NCBI GenBank assembly: GCA_963513935.1
Contig: OY740768.1
Span: forward strand, 62,848,786 to 62,912,785
Length of the DNA stretch: 64,000 nucleotides
Source: Aphrophora alni
Lineage: Eukaryota > Arthropoda > Insecta > Hemiptera > Aphrophoridae
Reading direction: 5' to 3'
This document shows positions 1 through 17,000 of this stretch, in pieces. Made by a program: the position numbers and the translations under genes. Every line of letters starts with the position of its first letter. Position 1 is the first letter of the stretch. The notes beneath the pieces were generated by a model. The model was not told the origin of the DNA. It was given only the letters and a program-made list of their open reading frames with translations, and made no database searches.

Positions 1-2440
<2,440 letters not shown>

Positions 2441-2451
2441 CACACACACAC

Positions 2452-2487
2452 AAACGAGTTCAAATATATATAAAATTGAACTCGTTT
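2452..2487. repeat. Perfect 12-bp inverted repeat (hairpin)
   Basis: AAACGAGTTCAA at 2452-2463 is mirrored by TTGAACTCGTTT at 2476-2487, with a 12-nt AT-rich loop. A short CA run (2441-2450) lies just upstream. It could be a cruciform or RNA hairpin, or the remnant of a terminal inverted repeat. No gene adjoins it. Confidence 0.8.
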
Positions 2488-2689
2488 TTAAATGTAACTC
2501 AAAATAATAAATTAGGTCTCCTTTTGAAAATAATATTCATAATCCAATAAAATACTAATTATCCTTAAACTTGGTGTTGGTGAGCTGTAAAAGACATTAA
2601 AAAAAGATTTTCTAAACAAAAATCGTCGGGTGTAAGGAATAGAAAGATGGTGATTAAATATTCAACATTATAAATACTGCGGCACATGA

Positions 2690-2990
2690 GGACAAGGCTA
2701 ATCAGAGGGCTCGATTTTGTTCACTTGACCTAAGCCCCGTCCACCGAGTGACGTCACAATGACGGCACATTAAACCACATTAAAGTACCAAAAGTAATTG
2801 AATCCATCATAATACATAGCTCCTCTCCCCATCCGCCAATATCCATTTTCACCGCCATTTTGTGAGCGAGGTTGACGTTACAGGAGTTTTTAAATATTAA
2901 AAATATTTGTGAAATTCAACCAAAAGAGACGAACGTCAGTGAAATTTGGTAATAATAAAACATTTCTAACTTCGTTTTTGACTGATCTCT
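2690..2990. promoter_or_regulatory. Candidate promoter-like GC-elevated block with CRE, CCAAT and YY1-like sites
   Basis: The block is clearly richer in G+C than its flanks. It holds a perfect palindromic CRE (TGACGTCA, 2749-2756), a CCAAT core (2835-2839), a YY1-like CGCCATTTT (2853-2861) and TGACGTT at 2873-2879. Such a cluster would fit a housekeeping-type promoter, but no coding exon is visible downstream. The block runs into a degenerate tandem repeat from about 2988, so it could instead be the unique end of a repetitive element. Role is inference. Confidence 0.25.
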
Positions 2991-3298
2991 AAGTTTGATG
3001 GCTAATTTTTTATTCATCTTCATCATTCATGGCTAGTTGTGACTAATATTCACGTTAAATGGCCACTTTGTGACATATTTTTACGTTTCATGGTACATTT
3101 TTAACTGATATTTACGTTTAATGGCCCGTTTTTTACTGATTTTTCCATTCCAAGACCCATTTTAGGTGATATTCAAGTTTCATGACGATTTTTCGACAGA
3201 TTTTTAGTATTCACTGCCATTTCTTACTGTTATTCACGTTTCATAAATGGTTTTTCACGTGTTTCACCTTTCATGGCACGTATTTCACTGATTTTCTA
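2988..3298. repeat. Degenerate 30-31-bp tandem repeat, about ten copies
   Basis: Successive units share a core like ACGTTTCATGGCAC followed by TTTACTGAT. The best-kept units begin near 3050, 3081, 3112, 3143, 3173, 3204, 3234 and 3265, with lengths of 30 or 31 bases, so the register is kept despite heavy point divergence. The first two units are more irregular. An open frame from 3182 lies partly inside the array and is a by-product of it. This is an old minisatellite placed just after the CRE/YY1 block. Confidence 0.75.
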
Positions 3299-3299
3299 G

Positions 3300-6200
3300 C
3301 CGTTATAAAATATTTTGTTCTCTCGTTGTGGGACTTCAAAACAAATTTCGTACTTGACATAGGGCCGTATTCTTAATATTCTATCAAAGTAACAGGTAGT
3401 CTATCTAGATTATTATTATTCTTACTTGAAAGTTAGTATTTAATTTCTTATTTTGAGAGATAATTTTTATTATTTACTTTCATAACAAGTAGTAGAATAT
3501 TGTTGTTCTATGTAATCAAGATTCTGAAAAGAATTTATTAAGTTAGTCCATATGTATAGAAAAAAAATCTAAATAATAAAATCATTTGCTTTTCCTGAAT
3601 GATTGAAAATGACTATACGCCAATTTACAACGTAAAACGCTATAATTCCACTTTTGTGGATTTAGGAAGTTCATATATTCCCACATGCACTTGGACGTAA
3701 ACAATAGCATTAGGTACCCAATAATGGGTTATATATTTTTTTATATATTCAAATAAATTTCCATATTTTTTATTTTTCAAAAGTTTAGTATTTTGCCGTA
3801 TATCATGTTTTTAACAAATTAACTATCATCAATTTTTTAATTCATATAAATTGGTCCTCACATATTTAACATGTTATAACGTCCATTTTCTATATGAGAA
3901 CAATACACAAATACGATTTGAAGAGATATTTATGTTAATTCTAAGATTTATTAAAATTAAGTTAGTTTTCCATTTTTAATTTTAATTTAACAGTAGCTTA
4001 AAAATAGCTACTGTTATTTAAGTAGCTACAAAGTAAGAGTTTTGAATCACATTCCTGAGTTTAATATCAAAGAACATTACTAAGTAACTTTTATTTACTC
4101 ATTCATGGTAGACAATCACACTTATGGTTTTATTTGGGAATTAGGATAATATTTTATTATTAACACAATCCTTCATTTTAGAATCTAACAACGAAATACT
4201 GAACATTTATAAATAACATATTTTTTAGGTTTTAAGTACTAATGTGTTAATAATTTTCATTTAACATGATTTTGAAAACAAATCTAGAATTCAAATATAA
4301 AATAAAACTTTATTCGAAAGAGAGAGAGAAACGATTTTGTTGAATATTTGACACTTGTCTTGTATAAATATACTCAACATGTAGAATTTTTTTAAAGTTA
4401 CATTACTATAGAAGGTTCTTACAAAACTTAATATATTCGTCTAGCTATATCTTTAAAACATCTAAAATTACCATACTTTTGGGTTATGACAAAAAATTTT
4501 AACAGCAAGATTTCAAACATAAATGGCCGTCTGTGATATTTCGTTTTAGAAGTTACCTGCTTGAGATGTGCTTAGAATATAAATGTGTCTTAAACTGTAC
4601 AACTTTCTATTTGTGTAGAACAATATTACCATCTTATGTTTAAACTTTTCAAAGTTTGTACACCAAACATCACGATTCAAAAACAAACATATTTTGCACA
4701 CATTTTTTCAAACAACAACCTGAAAACTTTCAAGAAGCTATATTCCTTGATTTATATTTATCTTACATGGTTGATTAGATAGAAACCTTCACTTTCGAGT
4801 CAGCAGAGAAAAACGCAAACAATGAATATTATATTGTTCTGCCTACCTGATTACATTCGATATTTTCAAAATATTTCATAAACATTTGAAACAAACTTCC
4901 AGATTTGTATTTTTCTTTATGAGAACTCCATCAATAATTCCTAAATTACAACTTGACTTGTAAGAGATGTTTTGTTTTCGTAATCTTGCACTGACAGAAA
5001 AAATATTAAAGATTCATTTATCCTTGTCCTGTCATTGAAATGAAAGTTATATATTAACAAGAATTTAATTCATTTTCAACAGCGTTGTGTAATCTAATCG
5101 ATCCTGACTGAGTTATGTTGTTTGAGAGACAGAAGGTCCCTTCGGAGAGTTTCTAGTAATCAGGACTTTACGTTCTGCGCTATATTATTTGCCCCTAGCT
5201 TCATTGTTTTCACATTTAGTTGTGCATCAGGGAATATTGTGTATAAAATCATTAATAATTACAATTTATATTACATAATGTATCCTTGTCATGAACATAA
5301 TAAAATACTTGTAGCCTGACAATCACTGCATTATATGTATAACCTAAATAACATGTAAATCAAAACATAAATCTATTAAATTATTTTAAATAGTTATGTT
5401 ATATTTAAAAGCTAATAAAGTACTGTTGCAATATCGTAGGACATTCGGTCTGTATATTGTTTGGTATTATTATAAACCTTTCGACTTCTTTATTTGCAAA
5501 TTATTTTTACATGCAGTATATAACATTAGTCATAAATTATTAATTTTAGAGATAATACGTACAGAAACAGACAATCAGAAAAGTGCAAGAATTATATAAA
5601 TAACGTCATGTTTTGTAATAAAACAGGTTGTCTATAAATAAATATATTTTGAAATTTGCAATAATTATTTTACTTTTTATAAATAATTTTTTTTCATTAG
5701 AACTGTAGTAAAACAAATACAAAAGCTATTGTGATTTTAGTCCTAATTTTATTTTGTACAATTTACAAACGAATAAAATTAAAATTTAGTTTGAATATAT
5801 GCATGCAAATAAAAAGCTTTACCTAATATTTTGCAACATTATAAACTGTTATAACTGTATACCTATAATAATGTCCACAATTAAACAATCTTCCACCTAT
5901 TCTAAATTGTTGCTAAAAATCTATTGGGCGGTATATGTTTACCTGGGGATTACTCAGTGTTTCTGATATTATTCAGTTGTCCATAACTATTAAGTTACAT
6001 CCTCATTTGATATAAGAAATTCTATTCGAAACTGGCTGCAACAGACACAATTTTATCTATGCCTTAGATTTATAAAATACTCATCGATCGGACCTGATTG
6101 CTACAACACGATGATTCAAATTTAATTTCGCATTCAGCTCACTACTAAAAAGAGGTTATTCAAGATACAAACATTTATGTCTGCGCTAAATCTTATGAAC

Positions 6201-9200
6201 GTGATGTTTAACTTTACCCTGAATCTGAATGGAAATAATTTCAAGTTTAATACTACTTTAACTTTTTACAAATTAGAAGACTATCAATTTGGGAATAGAG
6301 TCGAAGACTTGTTTGCATAAAATTGGTTAGAACACCATAAAAACTACCTGGATACTTTTTAATTGAGTAAAGGGTGTGAATTTTTGTATAAATTATTGAG
6401 TTTTCTTAAAATTAGATCATTTAAAAAACATATTACAGTTATAAATGGATTTAGTTTGTGCTATTAGTTACGGTTTTATTCATTATTACATGTATTTTTG
6501 TTTATATGTGTGTCTAATTTGTTGTAAAAAATTACGAAATACTTTAATAACATGAGTTGTATATATATGTGTTGATAATAATAAACCGAAGAAAATGAAT
6601 CATCATATTCAAATATGTGATCATGATAGAAACAATAAGTAGAAAAGCATGTCACAAATGGAGTTAATTGATATTTATTATTATATAAATTATGCAGAAC
6701 ATGTAAATTTAAGCACTTTAATATTCAAACTTTATTCTTCGCTAGTTACAACTTTCACTTATTTAACTACAAACGTATTGCATGAAGAATATAAATTGAA
6801 AATTAACCTAAAATAAAATATTTCCGTGAGTTAAGTAAACCCCTGTTTTCATTATAATAGTCAAATTGACATTTTGTATATACGCTATGCATAAATAATC
6901 TAGATTTAGTTAATAAAATTAATTATTACAATTTCATAAGACAATCAACAAAAGATTGACTATTTATACTATGGATGTGATAATACTGTCCGATGAAGTA
7001 CATATGGTTTGAAGAAAAAGAACTAAGCTAATAAATCAAGTAACTTTACTTATATTTAAAATTATTTGTAAAATAATGAAAGAAATGCAATATGATTTAA
7101 AGAAAAGGAATTACTTTATTTTTATCACAATGCTTGTAATTAGGCACCAGCAGTTTTATTGTCTGGTCATATGGTATGGAAAAAATATTGTATAGTAATC
7201 GATTGTTTGAATAAAGGAAATAATTTAAAATAAAGATTAAGGTTTCGTACTACTATATAGAATTATTTATAACATTATGTATGAAAGAGACAATCTGTTG
7301 TATAACGTTTGCGCTTTCCAAGTGTATATATGTTTTAAGAAAGTTTTTAATCAGTACTGTATTCAGTCATTATTAAATTTTATAATACCTTTTTTCCAGT
7401 AAGAGAATATTTTAACAATAATTTTGAATGGTGTATTTAGAGATTTTTTTTAAACTCACTAACCAAGATCAAAGTTCTAATGACACCAATCTTGGGCATT
7501 ACTAAGTAAACAAATACACTTTACATAACAATTTACAATCAGTTTAAACGTGTTTTATATACTTTTAATTTTAATAACAACAAATATTTCAAGAGCTTAA
7601 TGAAATATCTTTTTGAATGCGGTTCATAATTAAATATATTCTACACTGAAGACCTACGATTTGGTAATTTGCCCAAATGAAATGAAACAATTTACTTCTC
7701 TTGCTGATTTTCATTTTCTGTTATTGAATAAGATGAAATTTATTGTTATTTCAACCAATCACATTCAATAACTAAATTATTCGAAACTGAATTTAATTAA
7801 TTAAAATTTTTTAATTTCTACGTAACTTCAACTTATAATCCCAAAATCAGAATTCATCATCATATTTTTAAATGTATACATATTAATAATAATAACAATA
7901 ATTTGACTGTTATACGAACTTTCAACAAAACAGTAACTTTAGCTTGTATATAAATTTTATATTTTTCCCTTATATACTACACAATAATGGGCCTCGTTAA
8001 GTAAAAATAAAACTATTTAATAAACATTTGGTTGAATAAATTTATCTATGTCACAGGTATTGCTTTCTAATGTATTATTGTGTAACGGTTTTTTTTTGAA
8101 ATTGATATAACGTCGTTATAGTTTTTTTTTCTAAAAACCGCATCACCTTTACTTGTGATTTTTGTTAACCATCAATTCTAAATAAAGGAATTCAAACGAT
8201 CTGCTTTAAGAAAATCAGTCTAAACTTAACTTAACTTCTAGTTATTTATCAATATTGACTAAACTGTGTATCATTTAATTAACACGAATTGGCTACTAGA
8301 TTTTGGTAGATAAAAATAATTACCCACAAATTATAATGTGCTAATTACCGAAAATTTTCTTTGTGGTAGGGAAAAGATACAAAAAGTGTTGCGAACCATT
8401 CAACCTATTTGAAATTATTTAGAAAAATTAGTTTTTTTATTGTATGTTAGAAGTGTTTAGAAAGAGCTTATGACTTTAATTAAATTTTGGAATGAAGTAA
8501 TTATTTATGCATTCAGACAAAGGATATTGTTTATATGTAGTCCTTTTGTGGTCTGTATACATGTTTTGCTACTGCAGTTAGTAAAAGGCTATAAATTGTC
8601 TTTAGAGAGGCTTAACATTGCCCGTATAGTTATAAGTTAAGATTCTAAAACTAAATGCAAAATTTAAAACTAGTAGCAATTCAAATATGTTTTTAAAAAT
8701 ATTGCAACTTAAAAATATTTCAGTGGTTGAAGTGGTTTAAATATATGTCATTATACCCATTTTATTTCCGCCTTTTTGATTTTAAACACAACTCTGATTG
8801 TTATCGACGAATTTTGAATCAACAAAGGCAATTTGGAATTTGCAGTTTCAGTTCCAAAAATGCAAGTTGGTTCATATATGGACAAAAACGAGATGCAGTA
8901 CCCGTTGTTAACTTTTTGTTTGCATGGTTTACATAAATGTTAAATTCTATATTTGCATTGTTAATTACTTCTTTTGTATTTAGATTTACGCTGCATTGAC
9001 TTTAATAATTAACAAATAACGTACTTATAAATACAATTTACATCTCGACACTTATGTGAACGCACTTACACATTTTTTTTAAACTTTATTATTATCTTTC
9101 CGACTGTTGATATTTCCAAACCTTCTATATTAATAAGCGTCGTTTATTCAATTACGTTGATTCTCTAGACAAACGCAGTTGAATGCCAAGTTGGATTCAG

Positions 9201-9300
9201 CGTAGGTCTTAACGAACTGTATGTCACTCCGTGTATGGAATACATAACTCATTGTACAATTCTGAAACTATTTAGATATCTTGTCCCTCTGTGTATTTAT
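3300..9300. other. AT-rich non-coding stretch with one hairpin
   Basis: I see no gene. Short open frames at 5122-5319, 5396-5599 and 8727-8936 match nothing I know. The first lies in a slightly GC-richer patch (about 5120-5240). A perfect 11-bp inverted repeat is described separately at 3988-4016. Confidence 0.55.
3988..4016. repeat. Perfect 11-bp inverted repeat
   Basis: TAACAGTAGCT (3988-3998) and AGCTACTGTTA (4006-4016) form a stem around a 7-nt A/T loop. A further AGTAGCTAC copy follows at 4020-4028. No adjoining gene suggests a terminator role. Confidence 0.7.
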
Positions 9301-9320
9301 AGTAATATATATATATATAT

Positions 9321-12300
9321 CAAAATAATACTTTAATATATGTCGACGTAATAATAATTATTAATTAATTCCAGCTTATTCGCGTATTTTAATAACTTAA
9401 AATATATTATGAAATGTAATTATTTAAAATATAAAACCATGTATTTAAACTAAATGTAGTATAAATATAAGTAAGAATAGCAGTATAAATTTAATATCAT
9501 ATCAAATTCCACATTGTGACATGTTTTAGAAACGGGCTAATTGTAAATACAGTAACACGAATTGAAAAACGCTTTATAAACTTAATACTATTTATATGGT
9601 TCTTCTCAATATAAACAAGCCATGTATTGTATTCGTAGTGTAAATTGATATTAAAATATAATGATTTAAAAATTATTGAAAAATATTTTATTACTATGGT
9701 AGTTCGGTCGTACGATTGTTATTATTTTATAATTGCTTGTACAAATAATATTAGCAATTAAACAATATAAGGAAGAGAGAGTGTAAAGAATGCAAAACTC
9801 GTAAAGTTGTTTAGGTTTTATGCAGCTATATATTACACGACATATTCACATTTTTACATTATTATGTTTTAATGTGTTTAAAATTTTGTGAAATTTGTTT
9901 AATAAAATAGTCGCTGTGTAAAATTATAGTTGTTTTACAGCCTGCATTGCAATATCATTTTAGCTCAATATATTACCCACAAATTTATTATAAAGGTAAT
10001 ATTTGAGTTATATAATCCCTTAAATTTAAACGAAAAATAATGACTTTCATGTTTTAAGTGTTTTCCTACCATTAACTTGCCAAAACGAAAAAGTTTGATC
10101 AATTTACGTTTATATTATTTAAAACAAAACTGTGGTTACTAAAGATATTAAATCACGATTTTTGACCAGAAAATAAGGACATCATGAATTTTACTTCTTT
10201 TCTTAATTACAAAAAAGGTTAAAAAGTTAGTTAAATATTATTAACAAATATATTCATTTGTATTTACAGATCTTGCTTAATAGAATTGATAATTTACAAT
10301 TGTGATTAATGCATGTAAATTACTGCATTTTAGTTATTTCTGTTTGTTTTTTTCAAAGAGAACAAAAAAGCAGTGTATTTCTTACGACCGGAGTATGTTA
10401 ACAAATTACTTATGACAATGCAAAAGTTATGCAAATTATTTGTCATTTGGAACAATGTATCATTCCATACTATCTCTCTAATTAATCATAAAATAGTTAT
10501 AGTCAGATAATTGGTAAATATTTAAAATACATTTTTACTAAATTCATTTTTCGATGTTTGATACTTCATAAAAATCACGATATGTGTTCATGATAATTTA
10601 TTTAACTCATATCCTTCAAAAATATGTGTATAATATTAATCTAATGTAGCATATATTGAACATAACAGTGCAACCTAAATATCAGAAGAAAAATATATTC
10701 CAGAAATTCTAGTACACTGGCAGGAATAATACTAATCTATAAACAATGCGAACATTGACATGGACATAAAAAAGTGTTTATTCCAACTTTTCTAGGATAA
10801 TAATAATAATGTATACTGGAATTAATTTTAACCTGCTAGTTAAGTAATAAAACAATAAAATATTAGAATAATATCACCAAGGCAACTGATCAGAATGTTC
10901 AATTGTTCAAACATTGTTGTGTGTATTGCCAATATTTATGGTGAATTATCGTATATTAGTTTAACTTAATAAAATCCACTTCATCAAATATTCATAGATT
11001 TTGTTCATACTTAGATTAAATACCTGAAAATTGACTTTAAATCAAGATAATATATACAAAACATTTAGTTTTTTCTTTATACAGGTTAATCGAAGTAGGT
11101 TTGAAATATATATTTTGTTTTAGAAACAAATTGTAGTTCATCTTTTACAACTTATTTTATATCAAAAATCTTATAGTTCATAAATAACGTGTTTGCATTT
11201 TTCAGTGTTTTAAACTAGTATTAAAAAATTTAACTAACAGGCATACTAAAACAAAAAATAAAACCAGAAATACAATTTAAAATACTACGTCATTAAAGGT
11301 GTAAATAAACTTTAGGTTTGGAAAACAAAAACGATAATTTACAATATCCTGCCACTTCTTGCGTTGTAATTTAGTACATATATTCCAACGTGGACTGTAT
11401 GAGAAGTGGAAAGTATAGTGCACTTTCACAATAAACCCATAAAAATAAATGTTGTGTAGAATGTGTATTTGATGCAACTTTAATAAAAACTCAAAATCGT
11501 TGATGCAAGAAACTGGTGTGACTTATAGTGTGTATAGTAACACTAAGTGGCTGATTTTATTCAGTAAGGGCATGGCAAACCCGAGGTACCCTAGCTGGAT
11601 TATATAGCTTTAGTACCCGAGGTACCCGAGGTACTTGTTTTATATAGCTTTAGTTATGATCCATCTCATTCATTTTTCATATCAGGTATCTTGACCAAAT
11701 TTTATTCCCTTTCGACTCTTAGCTATTAGCTATTAGTGTTCTGGTAAATATGAACGAAAATTATTTAATTTATTTCCAGAAAATAATTTGGTCGTTATTT
11801 TCATTAACAGGAGTCAACATTGGGATTATGCCTTCTATAAGTTCCCTTCTTGAGATAATACTTATTAAAATGCCCTGAGTAGGTCCCACACAAATTAAAA
11901 GTATACAGGACACAGTTCACACACTCCAAATATATAGTTCGTCAAGTAGATCTATAGTTGTACGCAATTATTATCTAACTTGTGTATAAACAATGTTCAC
12001 TTTTTCTTTTAACTCATCACTAATACACGCAAACTGTGGTGTAGACTTCGACAATTCTACTCACGCAGTCACATAATAACACTGCAATTAAATCAGTGAG
12101 TCATGTAGGTAAATAAAATTGTACAAAAAATGGTAGGCCTAATAACACAGATTGGCCCGTGAAGTTTGGCTTATGTCTTGGGTTTTAGTATTGATGTATT
12201 TCTGTTTTTTTTTTTTTTTATTGTTTTAGTATTAGGCATACGACCCTTAGTGTTCATAGTTGTACCAACTTGTCTTGACCTTGTAAATTACTTTCATATT

Positions 12301-13385
12301 CTTAAATAAACAATTACATTTTTAAGTCATTGTTAGGCCAATAATCTAATATAAAATATAACACAAATTATAATTTATCAAAAAATAATATAATAAATAA
12401 TTAACTTATCATTGTTTGTAGCATATCTTTAATGATAGTAGTAAATATTACTTAAATAATAATTTGTAATTGTCTCTCGTAACTGCAATTAGTTTAAATT
12501 ATAATGTTGCTTGATTAAAAAAATTAATACGACGAACGTCAAATATTTTAGATTTGCAAACAGCAGATACTTGAATTTCTTGTAAACTGAAATAATTGTA
12601 GTAGCGTAGTAGTTATTTTCAAGAAAACAAATTAAACAAATCACAAAAAAATTATTTGAAATCCTATAATTAAGCTTGCAGTCCTGGTAATTTATGTAAG
12701 GACTGTAATTTATGTAATTCCTTTAGAATTATGTACTTACAAAATATAAAAGTTTTCATTTTGTAAATTTGTAAAAAGTGGTTTGGATTGTGATGTTACG
12801 AAAAATAATTTTCTACGTTTAAGTGTAAAAAAAGTCGATACATAATGTATATCCATACTGTTTATTATCCATAATACTAACTTGGTATTTGAATTTTAAG
12901 ATTATTCTCAATAAAGGCAATACATTTCAATTTTCTACAGCGAACATCGTGCGTAAAAATACTGAAGTTACGTTTTAACCTGTGGAACTGTAAGAGATTT
13001 CCCAGGAGCGTAATTGTTTCAATAATTTGTTTTATCCTTTAGAGGCAGTTATTGAATACGTTTAATCATTGTTACTATTCAATGGCTCAGAGAAGTAATA
13101 AATACATTCCTAACAATTTACCTTCCGTTGGATTGATTATTGGGTATTTACTAATATCATTGTCAGTATTTTAAAATATGCCAACTATAGGGTAACACTA
13201 TATTAGTATATATTATATAAACAGATGCTACAATTCTTATTTTATTTATTTTATTATAATTTGAATTTATACCATGATACATTTTATCAGTTTATGTATT
13301 GTTTAGCACACTATTAGTTGGTTTTAACAACAACTTCATGTTTATAAACAATAGACTTATGTGTATTAGTCTATATTATTGATCC

Positions 13386-13387
<2 letters not shown>
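9321..13387. other. AT-rich non-coding stretch
   Basis: No coding signature is visible. A short (TA) run precedes it at about 9304-9320. It contains a small cluster of direct repeats at 11580-11654, described separately. The minus-strand open frame 11277-11477 has no recognisable motif. A T-run lies near 12206-12219. Confidence 0.55.
11580..11654. repeat. Short direct-repeat cluster (CCCGAGGTAC and TATATAGCTTTAGT)
   Basis: CCCGAGGTAC occurs at 11580-11589, 11616-11625 and 11625-11634, the last two as a 9-bp tandem. TATATAGCTTTAGT occurs at 11601-11614 and again at 11641-11654. The GC-rich decamer stands out from the AT-rich surroundings. It could be replication slippage or the footprint of a small insertion. 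Confidence 0.8.

Positions 13388-13432
<45 letters not shown>
13388..13432. repeat. (TA)n microsatellite
   Basis: Pure TA dinucleotides. No gene is nearby. Confidence 0.97.
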
Positions 13433-13436
<4 letters not shown>

Positions 13437-13972
13437 GACATATACAATAATTATGTGATATTCTTTTTTGAGAAAAATTACTTTTATTTTCATAATCATT
13501 AACAAAGCTAGAGTCGGTGACGTGTTGGTAAAGGATCTAAAACTTATACAAGTTTAAATATTGCCTTCACTAGACATTCGTCTAGCTGTCATTAGGCTCC
13601 CCGAAGTTTATTAATCGATTTTACCACGTTAAAACACCATTACAATAAACAAATACATTCTACTTTTTCAGTTTCTTTTAAATAAGGAAATAGTAAATAG
13701 TAAATATAGCTATGAAGTAAATCCTGATTTCTGGTTCTCCGTGTATGTGTAAAGACTTTTAAGTATAAAAATAGATAAATCGTAAGCTTATTTTTATGGT
13801 CTTGCAGAACAATATTTTGGTACATTGGTATATTGAATGTATACCGCTCACAATTTCAAAATCCCACCCCAACTTGGATTTTGTAATTTCCAATAATACC
13901 AAATATACAATATATTTATGTTATCACATATATTATATGTCATAATCAAGAATTGTATAATTTGTAAAGCAC

Positions 13973-13974
<2 letters not shown>

Positions 13975-14042
<68 letters not shown>
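13975..14042. repeat. (TA)n microsatellite
   Basis: One of the longest pure TA tracts here. The minus-strand open frame across it (13848-14078) translates to alternating Ile-Tyr and is an artefact. Confidence 0.97.
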
Positions 14043-14045
<3 letters not shown>

Positions 14046-17000
14046 TTCACAGGGAGCATTGTAGATAATTCTTTCCATAGGAATTCTACTTACATTTCAC
14101 ATTCTGCTCACAGAGTTATAAACTATGGCTTTAATCACTTAGACTGTTATGTGATATGGACTAATATACATGTAGGATTAAATTATTGTAAAATATAAAG
14201 ACTATGAATGTGTAAGATTGTAATAAATCCATATATCTAAAGCAATTAATTAGCAAATTGTGACACAATACGTTTTCTAGATAGCTTTCAATATAAACCA
14301 GTAGCATTTCTGCAGTCAAAATAAGCCCCAACAAAATTTATTTAACAACATTACTACAAATTAACCTACGTTTAGAGAAGCATTACGAAAACGTAATAAA
14401 GTTGTATTTTATTTCTGCAATTTTTTGTTGGTTATTAAAATCCTTACTGTATTTTTCTTGTAATTTGCGTATCCTTAAAATCAATAATAATATTTATAAT
14501 TATGATGTTTTCTTTTGAATTCTATTTATTGCATAGGCTTTCAACAATAGAAATTACATTGGTTGGTTACTTTGATTATATTCAAATATTAAATAATTTT
14601 GTGGGTTATTTTTCCAAATAGCGAAATACATTTATTTTCTGTTTTCGGTATTACACAATGACGACTGTTATAGTATGGATCATATGAATATATAATGATT
14701 TATAGAGTATTTTATTATTGTTAATAAAGTGTTTTATTAAAAGTAGAACTATGGATACAAAAAGCATAGTTTGTAAAAAGTAAACAATAATTTATATAAT
14801 TGGCATACATATTTGTAAACCAGAGTTACATTTTGTTGAATATATTTTCATAGCATACCTTAAGACATAGGCTACTAGTAAAATTGTCAGCAAATAACAA
14901 ACTTCTACATAACGACGAGTAAATAATTGTATTCATTTGTTTCAAATGAGTTGTTACCTTAAAACAAAAATATTCATAATAATGTAAGAAAATAAAACGT
15001 AGAATGTAGTCGGTCTAACAAAAAGTAGATTTTGATTTTACATTTTTATGTTTCCAGTCATTCATAGATTTTCGATAAATTTCAATAAAATAAAAATAAA
15101 AAATAGTGAATTACTCTTAAATTAAACCACAATTTATACATATTCATCTAAAATTTTAATTAAACACAATCCATGTATAACCCCTTACCCTAGCAAGAAA
15201 CGCTTCTAAAACAACAAGCATAAATCTATCACTATGTAGAATAAAACGTTGTTTCTATCGGAAATGGAAAATGAGGACTTGTACAAGGGTGGATATTGGC
15301 TATTTTCCAGCACTGTTACCTAGATTTTAAAAGAAAATAATTTTTATATGTATTGAAGTTTCCTAAAAGAAAATAAATAAAAAGAAACACATAACCCAAC
15401 GAATATATTTAGTTGTTAATTTCATCCTATTTAGAGATATAACAAAATATTTTATTTAATTTGTATGAAAAAAATAAAAGATATAGAAAATAAATTTTGA
15501 GATGAAAAAAAAAGGCTATTTAAAGAATCGTAATTTCAACATATTATTCATAACTATTAAAACTTTATTATCTGATTATAAATAGTAATTGAGCTTGACT
15601 TATGAGATGTTTTAAAATTTAAAATGATTTGAACACATAATCTGACAAACACGATTATTTTATAAAACGGATTTCTACTACAATGTCAACTTCAGTTGAT
15701 TGTAAAAAATAATAGAACTATAACTTTGCAGTCTCAATGAAAATGGTGGCATTGTTGTTAAAAAAGCGTTTGATATAGTCGACGTATTTGTAAGAAATGG
15801 AGTTGAAGATTTAGTTGATATTATTTGTCTACATACAAAAATAATAATTGATTACCGCCTTTCTTTAAATAATAAACAATTTATTTCATATTGTTAAAAA
15901 GAAATTAGAAATAATATCTTATAATTTAATTCCTAATATTATTAATGTATTGATTTGTAAATATCAGTTTAAAAAACTAATTTCAATATCCTGTTAACAC
16001 ACTTACAAAAAAAAAAACTTCAATGATAAGATTTATTATGCTTTTTATAAATTAAACAGACATTTGCTATAGTTGGCTATATAAAACAAATATACAACTT
16101 TTGGAAAGTACAACTCAACTTTCGTTATCGAATGTTAAACTTAGATCATAGAAGTAATGTCAACGTATTTTTTTTTAATTTTTCACGTAAGAGATAACAA
16201 TTGCAATCACTTTTTTAATTGTAGTTGATAACAATAACAAATCCCTTTTTGATTTTTTTTTCTGTGTGAATGATAATACCATACTTACTTTGCTCTATAC
16301 TAAAACCACAGGAATATCTAAATCAAATATTCAGTTCAATAAATAAATAACATCTTAAATCAACTAACAAAACACTGTTGGGTTTTGATAATATTGGTAG
16401 TTTACAGTCTTTTCAGGCAATATTTTAAAAAGTTCCTTACAATATATCCAAATTTATTTTTTCAATTCTTATGAGAATAATATAAATTTAAAATTGTTGT
16501 TTTTTATGTGATCTTTCGTTTAAATTTCAGTCACATAAATGAATTGTGTGCTTATAAGATATATGATAATTTTATGCATAGTTAGTTTTAAATCATAATT
16601 CTGTTTTTGCAAGTAGTAAAACCGATGCGTGATGTCAATGATATATATTTTTTTTTCATAAAAGTAAAGGGAAAACACACTTAGCTATTAGTCCTAACAT
16701 CTTAACAATAGTCATTTACAAATTCTTCATCTATTTAAAGGTGTAGATATTATATTTTAGAAAGTTCTATGAAAAACACCACATTATTTCCAAGTATTTA
16801 ACGAAATATTATTATTTTATTATATGAAATAGTAATATATAAATTATGGAACATTCACAATATTATACTTCAATTCATATAAAATTGTATTCTTTTAAAT
16901 TTTGTCATTTTTTCTTAATTTCATTTCCAATAAAACCAAATATTTGTTGGCGTTAATAATAGATTACCATTTAACGTTCCTTGCCGAATTTTACTTACAC

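Noticed and set aside
13848..14078. Ile-Tyr repeat open frame; the same at 26321-26524, 45141-45326 and 54459-54659
   Set aside because: All cross (TA)n tracts; the peptide is a by-product of the dinucleotide repeat.
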